From contig NZ_FNTA01000002.1 in assembly GCF_900105055.1 (NCBI RefSeq), positions 372,001-436,000 on the forward strand: a stretch of 64,000 nt of DNA, read 5' to 3'. Positions 57,377 to 64,000 of the stretch are shown in pieces. Numbering within the stretch: the stretch's first letter is position 1; each line of letters begins with the position of its first letter. Under the pieces are notes generated by a model. It ran no database searches. It was not told the DNA's origin and saw only the letters and a list, made by a program, of their open reading frames with translations. The DNA is from Amycolatopsis lurida. Lineage in GTDB: Bacteria; Actinomycetota; Actinomycetes; Mycobacteriales; Pseudonocardiaceae. A program made the position numbers and the translations under genes.

Positions 57377-58192
57377 TCAGGGAAGCAGGCCCATCCGCCG
57401 CGCGTGCGTGACCGCCTGCAACCGGGACGTCGCGTCGAGCTTGCGCATCGCGTCCCGCAGGTAACTCTTGACCGTCTCCGCGGTCAGCCCGAGCCGGTGC
57501 GCGATCTCGGCGTTCGTCAGGCCGAGTGCGACGAGCGCGACGGTGTCCAGTTCCCTGGGCGCCAGGCGCACCACCGGGGAAGCGGTGCCGGTGAGGTTGT
57601 CGCACACCGCGTCGAGGCGGTCACGGAGAACGTTGTCGGTGATCTGGCCGGAGAGCGCCCGGAGCTCGCCGTAGACCTCTCGCAGCCGTTCGCGCGGCGC
57701 GGCCTCCTCGCGGTGTTCCGCCAGGGGCTGGGCCTCCGCCAGCCGCTTCTCGATCTCGTCCTCGACGGCCAACGTCTGTTCGAGATCGCGCGCGGCGTGC
57801 AGGGCGGCGGTGATCGTCCGGTCGGAGAGAGTGGCCTCGTCGCGCAGGCCGCCGTAGAGGACGGCGCGGACACGGCGGCGCACGACGACGGGGATCGCGA
57901 CCACCGAGTGGATGCCCTCGTCGCGGACCGGCTCGTCGTAGTCGTGACTGATCGTGGTGGCGCTGTGATAGTCGTTGGCGACCACCGGCCGGGTCAGCGC
58001 GAGCGCCTTGCCGCCGAGTCCGCGGCCCGCGCGGACGGACAGGCCGTTCAACGCGGTGCCGCGGTTGCCCAGGAACGCGGTCAGCCGCATCCGCGGTGAC
58101 GTGCCGGCGACCCCGGCGAACCCGACCGGCAGGCCGGTGTCGCGGCGCAGGTCCGAGACCGCGCCGAGGAGCTGGGCGTCGTCGACCGGCAT
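57377..58192 (-). CDS. GAF-LuxR type transcriptional regulator
   Basis: A 271-residue regulator. The N-terminal 160 residues look like a GAF-type sensor (GRGLGGKALALTRPVVANDY and GIHSVVAIPVVVRRRVRAVLYGG). A helical linker follows, then a LuxR helix-turn-helix: LAPRELDTVALVALGLTNAEIAHRLGLTAETVKSYLRDAMRKL. There is no phospho-acceptor domain, so it likely senses a small molecule directly. AAGGAGG precedes the ATG. It is divergent from the acyl-CoA synthetase gene, which it may control, as is usual for this regulator/synthetase arrangement. Confidence 0.88.
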   Translation of the reverse strand: MPVDDAQLLGAVSDLRRDTGLPVGFAGVAGTSPRMRLTAFLGNRGTALNGLSVRAGRGLGGKALALTRPVVANDYHSATTISHDYDEPVRDEGIHSVVAIPVVVRRRVRAVLYGGLRDEATLSDRTITAALHAARDLEQTLAVEDEIEKRLAEAQPLAEHREEAAPRERLREVYGELRALSGQITDNVLRDRLDAVCDNLTGTASPVVRLAPRELDTVALVALGLTNAEIAHRLGLTAETVKSYLRDAMRKLDATSRLQAVTHARRMGLLP

Positions 58193-58300
58193 CGGCTCAC
58201 CCTCCTTGGTGATCCCCCTGGATCGGGGGTGGTGGACGGATCGGGTCCGCCCGCACGATTTCCGGAACTGTACGCCTTCGCCAACGTCCCGGGAGAAACG

Positions 58301-59950
58301 ATGACCGAAGCTCACGTCCGGCGGCTGCTCGAGGTCTACGACGACGAGGGGGCCTGCGCGGCGACGCTGTTGTGCGGCCGGCATCCGGCGGAGGCGGTCG
58401 CGTTCACCGTGGTCGAAGCGGACCTGACCAGCCACGAGCTCACCTACGGAGAGCTGCGCGAGCAGTCGGAACGCTTCGCCGGGGCACTGCTCGGCCTCGG
58501 GGTCGGGCCGGGGGACCGGGTCGCGACGTTGATGGGCAAGTCGGCGGAGCTGGTCGTGGCGCTGCTGGCGATCTGGCGGCTGGGCGCGGTGCACGTCCCG
58601 CTGTTCACGGCGTTCGCGCCGCCCGCCATCGCGCTGCGCGTCACCGGCAACGACACGAAGGTCGTCATCGTCGACGCCGGTCAGCGCTCGAAACTGACGC
58701 CGTCCGCCGATCTGCCGGACGACCCCGCGCGGCGGATCGTGGTCGTCGGGGACGGCGAGGCGGGCGATCTGTCGTTCCGAGAGATGCTGGCCGACGCCGC
58801 GCCGCTGCCGGGAGCCGCGGCGACCGGCGGGTCCGGCGTCCTGGTCGAGCTGTTCACCTCCGGGACAACGGGAACGCCCAAGGCCGTCCCGATTCCTCTC
58901 CGTGCGCTCGCGGGTTTCCAGGCGTACCAGGACTTCGCGCTCGACGTCCGCGCCGACGACGTCTTCTGGAACGCCGCCGACCCGGGCTGGGCCTACGGTC
59001 TGTACTACGCGATCATGACACCGATGGCGACCGGCAGGCGGAGTCTGTTGCTGCACGCGGGTTTCTCCGCCGAACTGACGTGGGCGGTACTGGAGCGGTT
59101 CGGCGTCACCAACTTCGCCGCCGCTCCGACGGTGTATCGCGCGCTCCGGAACTCGGCCGCCCCGGTGCCGGACGGCCTCCGCCTGCGGCACTGCTCTTCG
59201 GCGGGGGAACCGCTGACCCCGGACGTCCTGGAGTGGGCGTCGGCGAAGCTCGGCGTCGGCGTTTACGACCACTATGGACAGACGGAACTCGGCATGGTGG
59301 TGGGCAACGCGTGGCATCCGGACCTCCGCTCGGAGGTCAAGCCCGGCTCGATGGGACGGGTCCTGCCGGGCTTCGCGGTCGAGGTCCTCCGCGAGGACGC
59401 CGATGTGGTTGCCGAGCCGGGGGAACGCGGACGCGTCGCCGTGGATCTCCTGGCGAGCCCGCTGGTGTGGTTCCGGGGCTACCGCGACGCGCCCGAGCGC
59501 ACCGCCGCGCGCTTCAGCCCCGACGGCCGCTGGTACTACACCGGCGACGTGGCCGCCAAGGACACCGACGGTTACTTGACCTTCGCCTCGCGGGACGACG
59601 ACGTCATCCTGATGGCGGGCTACCGCATCGGCCCGTTCGACGTGGAAAGCGTTCTGCAGCAGCATTCCGCCGTGGCCGAATGCGCCGTCGTCGGTGTCCC
59701 GGACGCGTTGCGCGGCGAGGTGGTCGTGGCGTACGTGGTGGCGCGGGACGGCGTCTCAGCCGACACGGAGCTGGTGGCGGAGTTGCAGCAGCTGGTGAAG
59801 ACCCGGTTCGCCGCACACGCCTACCCGCGTGAGGTCCACTTCGTACCGGAGCTGCCCAAGACGCCCAGCGGGAAGATCCAGCGGTTCCTGCTGCGGGAGC
59901 GGCATGCTACTGATCGATCGGCCAGGTCTCGTCCCGCAGCAACCGCTTGA
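58301..59950 (+). CDS. AMP-dependent acyl-CoA synthetase (acetyl-CoA synthetase-like)
   Basis: A 549-residue adenylate-forming enzyme. Core motifs: LFTSGTTGTPKAVPIP (P-loop), YDHYGQTELG, the hinge region YYTGDVAAKDTDGYLTFASRDDDVI and the C-terminal catalytic Lys in KTPSGKIQRFLLRE. It activates a carboxylic acid with ATP, then CoA. Sequence style is that of medium-chain or acetate-type enzymes. The GGGAGAAACG ribosome site sets the start at 58301. Its last 44 bases overlap the 3' end of the facing fused synthetase. Confidence 0.93.
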   Translation: MTEAHVRRLLEVYDDEGACAATLLCGRHPAEAVAFTVVEADLTSHELTYGELREQSERFAGALLGLGVGPGDRVATLMGKSAELVVALLAIWRLGAVHVPLFTAFAPPAIALRVTGNDTKVVIVDAGQRSKLTPSADLPDDPARRIVVVGDGEAGDLSFREMLADAAPLPGAAATGGSGVLVELFTSGTTGTPKAVPIPLRALAGFQAYQDFALDVRADDVFWNAADPGWAYGLYYAIMTPMATGRRSLLLHAGFSAELTWAVLERFGVTNFAAAPTVYRALRNSAAPVPDGLRLRHCSSAGEPLTPDVLEWASAKLGVGVYDHYGQTELGMVVGNAWHPDLRSEVKPGSMGRVLPGFAVEVLREDADVVAEPGERGRVAVDLLASPLVWFRGYRDAPERTAARFSPDGRWYYTGDVAAKDTDGYLTFASRDDDVILMAGYRIGPFDVESVLQQHSAVAECAVVGVPDALRGEVVVAYVVARDGVSADTELVAELQQLVKTRFAAHAYPREVHFVPELPKTPSGKIQRFLLRERHATDRSARSRPAATA

Positions 59951-61976
59951 GCACCTTGCCGGTCGCGTTCCGGGGCAGCTCCTCGACGAAGTACACGTCC
60001 CGCGGAACCGCGAAGCGGGCCAGCCGGTGGTGGATGTAGGCGCGGACGTCGTCCGCGCTCATGCGGGCACCGCGTTTCGGCACGATGTAGGCGGCGAACC
60101 GTTGCCCGAATTCGCGATCCGGCACGCCGATCACCGCGGCTTCGTGGACGCCGGGCAGGGCGACGATGGCCTCCTCGACCGGGCGGGGGGACACGTTCTC
60201 CCCACCGGACACGATCATCTCGTCCGCCCGGCCGGTGACGAACAGCCGTCCGGCCGCGTCCTGATAGCCGACGTCGCCGGTCGCCATCATGTTCTCCGCG
60301 CGGGGCACGCTGGCGCCGTCGGTGTAGCCGTCGAAAAGCATGTCGTTGCCGACGAAGATCTGTCCCTCCCAGCCCGGCGGGACACGGTTGTGGTCGTCGT
60401 CGAGGATGGCGACGCGGGTGCCGGGCGGGCAGCGGCCGGCGGTGGTCGGCGCGGCGCGCAGGTCCTCGGGCGTGGCGATGCTGGCCCAAGAAACCTCGGT
60501 GGAGCCGTAGAAGTTGTAGAGCACGTCGCCGAAGGTGTCCATGAACTCGGTGACGATCGTGCCAGGCAGCGCGGATCCGCTGCTGGCGACGATCCGCAGC
60601 GACGACAGGTCGTAGCGGGCGCGGATCCGTTCCGGCAGATCGAGGATGCGCTGCAACATGATGGGAACGGCGAACAGCACTCCGCAGCGGTGTTCGGCGA
60701 TGGTCCGCAGTATCTCTTCGGCGTCGAACCGGCGGATCAGCGACAAGGACGCGCGTACGGCCATCCCGATCTGCAGGCCGGCGAGCCCCCAGCTGTGGAA
60801 CAGCGGTGCGGCCACCACGAACCGGTCGCCGGAGTGGAGCGGGATGCGGTCGAGCATGGCGGCCGACGTCGACAATCCCTTCGGGGTGGGACGGCGCGCG
60901 CCTTTGGGGGTTCCCGTGGTGCCCGACGTGAGGACGACCAGCCTCCCGATCCGGTCCACCGGTTTGAGTTTCGTCGCGGGCACCCCGGCGATCAGCTGAT
61001 CGATGGTCGGGTAACCGTTCTCGGTCTCCGGCCAGGTGGACAGCCGCAAGAAATCACCGGGGATGCCGGCGATGATCCGCGAGAACTCGTCGTCGGCGAG
61101 CACCGCGACCGGTTTGTGCAACCCGATCACGTCCGCGACCGCGCCGGCGGAAAGCCCGGTGTTGAGCAGGATCGCGTCCACCCCGAGTTTGCTGCACGCG
61201 ATCAGTGACTCGACCATCGCGGCGTGGTTGCGGCACAACAAGGCGATCCGGTCGCGGGCGCGGACTCCGCGGGCCGCGAGCGCGTTCGCGAGCTGGTTGC
61301 TGCGATCGGCCGTCTCCTTGAACGTCCGGACGTTGCGTTCGTCGTGCAACGCGACGTCATCGGGTACGCGGGCGGCGTTGGCCGAGTAGCCACCGGCGAC
61401 GGTGGCTCCCCATTGCGACAACGAGGTGAGCTGCCGGGCGATCTTGTCCGGGCGGGCGGCGGCGAGCACCCCGGCCTTGATCAGCGTGCTCGCGGTGTGC
61501 AGGGTGGTGGCCTTGGTATGCGCCGGTTCCTCCTGGGGCGACGCCGCCCGGCCCGAAAGGTGCAGATCGATCCGGCGGGCCGTCGCGCGGACGGCGCGTT
61601 TGAAGGACGCGGCGGACACCGGATTGGCGTGCGGTGCCGGAAGCATCAGCTGGGCGGCGAGTTCCGTGCCACCGCCCGAATCCTGCCGCAGCTCGACCGA
61701 GACCCAGATTCCGTCGTTCTCGACGCCGCACCACACGACGTGCTCACCCGGCCGCCAGACTCGGGCCTCGATGTCACCGACGACGAGTGTTCCCGGCCGC
61801 GGCTCCAACCGGACGAGGCATTTCGGACCGCGCCCGCGTTCGGCGGGGCGCTGGATCTCGCACCAGCTGATCTCGGCGACGAACCTCGAGTAGGACTCGG
61901 GATCGCCGATCACTTCCCAAACCTGGCCGGGGGAGTGCCCGAGAATCGAGCTCGCCTGGACCACATCGTCTCGCAT
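59907..61976 (-). CDS. SRPBCC-acyl-CoA synthetase fusion protein
   Basis: A 689-residue fusion. Residues 1-140 form an SRPBCC (polyketide-cyclase/Bet v1-like) lipid-binding domain (VWEVIGDPESYSRFVAEISWCEI, then VENDGIWVSVELRQDSGGGTEL). A short linker leads to a complete adenylate-forming enzyme of about 500 residues with VLTSGTTGTPKGARRP, NFYGSTEVSWASIA, MATGDVGYQD and the C-terminal NATGKVLKRLL. The second part is a fatty-acyl-CoA synthetase type. The SRPBCC domain could bind or deliver a hydrophobic acid to the active site, which is inference. A weak family of such fusions is expected in actinobacteria. Confidence 0.92.
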   Translation of the reverse strand: MRDDVVQASSILGHSPGQVWEVIGDPESYSRFVAEISWCEIQRPAERGRGPKCLVRLEPRPGTLVVGDIEARVWRPGEHVVWCGVENDGIWVSVELRQDSGGGTELAAQLMLPAPHANPVSAASFKRAVRATARRIDLHLSGRAASPQEEPAHTKATTLHTASTLIKAGVLAAARPDKIARQLTSLSQWGATVAGGYSANAARVPDDVALHDERNVRTFKETADRSNQLANALAARGVRARDRIALLCRNHAAMVESLIACSKLGVDAILLNTGLSAGAVADVIGLHKPVAVLADDEFSRIIAGIPGDFLRLSTWPETENGYPTIDQLIAGVPATKLKPVDRIGRLVVLTSGTTGTPKGARRPTPKGLSTSAAMLDRIPLHSGDRFVVAAPLFHSWGLAGLQIGMAVRASLSLIRRFDAEEILRTIAEHRCGVLFAVPIMLQRILDLPERIRARYDLSSLRIVASSGSALPGTIVTEFMDTFGDVLYNFYGSTEVSWASIATPEDLRAAPTTAGRCPPGTRVAILDDDHNRVPPGWEGQIFVGNDMLFDGYTDGASVPRAENMMATGDVGYQDAAGRLFVTGRADEMIVSGGENVSPRPVEEAIVALPGVHEAAVIGVPDREFGQRFAAYIVPKRGARMSADDVRAYIHHRLARFAVPRDVYFVEELPRNATGKVLKRLLRDETWPIDQ

Positions 61977-62220
61977 GCGATTCGCCTCACCACGCGCGTT
62001 CGGGTGTTGACCGGGCCCTGCCGGCGCCTCCTTCGTCGTTCAAGTTCGGCGAACCTACCAGCAATCGGCCGTACGCAATACTCCGAACGATCGCCTGCCA
62101 AGGAGGGGCGCCTCGGAAAGGGTAAGTGCTCCGGCGGTGCGAAGCCGTCCGCCGACGGTGTTGATCGCGACGTCCGATTTACGCCAGTCTCCGGCGCGCC
62201 AGGCGGCGAAGCTGGCGAAC

Positions 62221-62961
62221 GTGACAGTTTCCACGACGGCGGCCGAGGCCGCGCATACCCGTATCGAGCCGGGAATCCTCTACTTCGGCACCCCGGTGGT
62301 GCTCCTTTCGACGGTCGACCAGGCGGGCGCCCCGAATCTGGCCCCGATGTCCTCGGCGTTCTGGCTCGGCTGGCGGGGGATGCTCGGGCTGGGCGCGAAA
62401 GCGAAGACGGCGCAGAATCTCATGCGTAACGGTGAATGTGTTCTGAATCTCCCTTCCGACGCGCTGGCGGCCGCCGTCGACCGGCTGGCGCTGACCACCG
62501 GATCGGATCCCGTGCCGGCCCGTAAGTACGAACGCGGCTACCGGCACGAACCGGACAAGTTCGCCCGCGCCGGTCTCACTCCGGTCCTCTCGGAGACGGT
62601 CCGGCCGCCGCGTGTCGCGGAATGCCCGGTGACGATGGAGGCCGTCGTCGAGGCCGTCCACCCGCTCGCGGAGGACGACCCGGAACAACGCGGTGGCGTG
62701 CTCGTGTTCGAGGTCCGCGTGCAGCGCGTCCACGTCCACGACGACGTGCGGATGCCGGGTACCGAAGACCGGATCGACCCCGACCGGTGGCGGCCACTGA
62801 TCATGAGCTTCCAGAAGCTCTACGGCCTCGGCCCGCAGGTCCATCCGTCGACACTGGCGCGGATCCCGGAGCGGCTCTACCGGGGGCCCGACATCGAACG
62901 GTCGCGGGATCAGTCGTCACGGGCGAACGAGAACCGGTTCACCAGCGGCAGCCAGCGCTGA
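62221..62961 (+). CDS. Flavin reductase-like/FMN-binding split-barrel protein
   Basis: A 246-residue protein with a split-barrel flavin-binding part: YFGTPVVLLSTVDQAGAPNLAPMSSAFWLGWRGMLGL, then NLMRNGECVLNLPSD. This is the pattern of flavin reductase-like domain proteins (DIM6/NTAB type). It may supply reduced flavin or act as a flavoprotein oxidoreductase. The GTG at 62221 is chosen because the family begins there; the ribosome site is weak (GAAGCTGG). Upstream, 61977-62220 has no gene. Its 3' end overlaps the convergent KAP gene by 52 bases. Confidence 0.85.
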   Translation: MTVSTTAAEAAHTRIEPGILYFGTPVVLLSTVDQAGAPNLAPMSSAFWLGWRGMLGLGAKAKTAQNLMRNGECVLNLPSDALAAAVDRLALTTGSDPVPARKYERGYRHEPDKFARAGLTPVLSETVRPPRVAECPVTMEAVVEAVHPLAEDDPEQRGGVLVFEVRVQRVHVHDDVRMPGTEDRIDPDRWRPLIMSFQKLYGLGPQVHPSTLARIPERLYRGPDIERSRDQSSRANENRFTSGSQR

Positions 62962-64000
62962 GAGGACGCCGCCAGCAGTGGCCACCCCTCGCCGGACAGG
63001 CCGCGTTCGAGCTTCGGCCGCAGTTCGTGGTCGTTCAGCGACGACACGATTTCGAGGGCGCTGTCGTCGGGGCCCGTTCCGTCGAGGTTCGCGAACCAAG
63101 CGACGGCCTCCGGGTGGCCGACGTGGATCGCGAGCAGGACGAGAACCGCGCGGAACGGCGCCTCGCGGTCACCGTCGGCGAGGAATCCGGCCAGTTCCTC
63201 ACCGGCGAAACGCGCTCGGAGCAGGCGATACAGGTTCAGCAGTCGCTTCGCGGCCCGCGGGGACCGGATGAGCGGGGCCAGCGTCGGCAGGAAGTCCAGT
63301 TCCGCCTGTGAGATCACCAGTCGAGGAGGTCGGACGTCTATTGTGGACTGTTCGGACGACGGTTTCGGTACTTCCGTCCGAGGAGACGAAGCGACCGCGG
63401 CGAGGGGAGGACGGTCTCCGGTGGCCCGATCCGGGCCGGCGGGCGCCGTCGCCGGAGTGGTATCGGGGGCCTCGGTGTCGGCGAGCCCGCGCACGAGCCC
63501 CACGAACCCTGGATCGTCCATGGGGGACAACGTGAACGGCACCTGGAAGATCTTCTCGAGGTAGCTCTCGGCGAAGGATTCGGGCTCATCGCCGAGCATC
63601 TCCTCGTAGTGTTGCTCGACGGCCTTCTTGAGCCAGCGGGAGTCGACACCCACCACGACGACGAACACCGGCAGCGCCAGGAGGAGATGGATGGCCTCGA
63701 GGACCTGGACGACGACCCTTGGCGGACAGCGGTCGAGGTCGTCGATGTACAGCACGGTCCGTTCGATCTTCCCCGAACCGTGCGGTACCTCGGCGAGCAT
63801 GGTCGCGAACGTTTCGAGATCCTTGCGCAGCAAGGAGACCACGCCCAGATGCTCGACGTAGTCGGCGACCCGGGACTCGGCGAACGACACGAGGTCCAGC
63901 CCGGGCGCGAGTTCGGCGACCGCCTTTTCGAGCCGGTCGGATTCGGCGTCCAGCTCGGCAAGGCGCCGCTCGGTTTCTTCGTCCTCTTCGGACAGATCTC
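62910..64000 (-). CDS. KAP family P-loop NTPase (partial, runs off the right edge)
   Basis: About 363 C-terminal residues of a KAP-type NTPase. Walker B is RTVLYIDDLDRCPP, preceded by an amphipathic coiled region (SEEDEETERRLAELDAESDRLEKAV) that is open to the window edge. After it come LEAIHLLLALPVFVVVVGVDSRWL, a Pro/Thr-rich linker and PRAAKRLLNLYRLLRARF. The P-loop lies beyond the edge. The family includes membrane-associated ATPases and some bacterial defence proteins. A GTG at 63890 is internal; the reading frame stays open to 64000. Confidence 0.9.
   Translation of the reverse strand, partial: DLSEEDEETERRLAELDAESDRLEKAVAELAPGLDLVSFAESRVADYVEHLGVVSLLRKDLETFATMLAEVPHGSGKIERTVLYIDDLDRCPPRVVVQVLEAIHLLLALPVFVVVVGVDSRWLKKAVEQHYEEMLGDEPESFAESYLEKIFQVPFTLSPMDDPGFVGLVRGLADTEAPDTTPATAPAGPDRATGDRPPLAAVASSPRTEVPKPSSEQSTIDVRPPRLVISQAELDFLPTLAPLIRSPRAAKRLLNLYRLLRARFAGEELAGFLADGDREAPFRAVLVLLAIHVGHPEAVAWFANLDGTGPDDSALEIVSSLNDHELRPKLERGLSGEGWPLLAASSQRWLPLVNRFSFARDD

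Overview
The window is high-GC actinobacterial DNA. Several traits point to a filamentous member of the Pseudonocardiaceae, probably close to Amycolatopsis: a conservon-type operon (sensor ATPase, roadblock protein, DUF742 protein, small GTPase), a Ku protein with a stand-alone LigD-type polymerase, a GerW-like protein, ANTAR and GAF regulators, and many GTG starts. The genus is inference from gene content; no rRNA marker is present. No tRNA, rRNA, insertion sequence, prophage or CRISPR array was seen.

Layout. 0-5 kb: a TetR regulator with a palindromic operator zone, then a conservon ending in a styrene-monooxygenase-like flavoprotein. 5-10.7 kb: Ku, small proteins, sahH with a strong candidate SAH riboswitch in its leader, a DinB polymerase, and YCII and DUF3040 proteins. 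10.8-16.2 kb: a MetE-like protein, a GNAT/LysE pair, a peptidase-like hydrolase, and a MerR regulator beside an epoxide hydrolase. 16.3-19.8 kb: a glyoxylate operon (hyi, glxR, gcl). 19.8-26.2 kb: a PPOX protein, a lytic transglycosylase, an ArsR-like regulator, and a penicillin-acylase-like enzyme coupled to a hydrolase. 26.2-31.5 kb: a nitrilase and an agmatine-deiminase-like lipoprotein with GntR and TetR regulators, a GerW-like protein, a further TetR regulator, and the LigD-type polymerase. 31.7-36.0 kb: a UvrA paralogue, an Lrp regulator and an MFS transporter broken by a one-base frameshift. 36.2-38.8 kb: a tightly coupled polyamine operon (decarboxylase, AdoMet decarboxylase, aminopropyltransferase). 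38.8-48.1 kb: a signalling region with GAF-ANTAR, NarL-type, PAS-kinase, a very large soluble poly-HAMP hybrid kinase, a lone receiver and an ANTAR protein. 48.2-53.2 kb: a DevR/DevS (DosR/DosS) hypoxia-type module with two Acg-type nitroreductase-like proteins and a DUF1876 protein. 53.2-64 kb: a secreted DUF6528-like protein, a Tat-exported hydrolase, a GlxA-type AraC regulator, a LuxR regulator, two acyl-CoA synthetases (one fused to an SRPBCC domain), a flavin-reductase-like protein, and a KAP NTPase running off the right edge.

Several modules look like working units: the conservon, glyoxylate, polyamine and Dev regions, and the agmatine/N-carbamoylputrescine-like pair. Between the genes lie several families of short palindromic or 21-bp repeats, mostly at 3' ends or between divergent genes. 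These repeats, the SAH riboswitch, the poly-HAMP kinase and the flavoprotein-containing conservon are the most notable things here.
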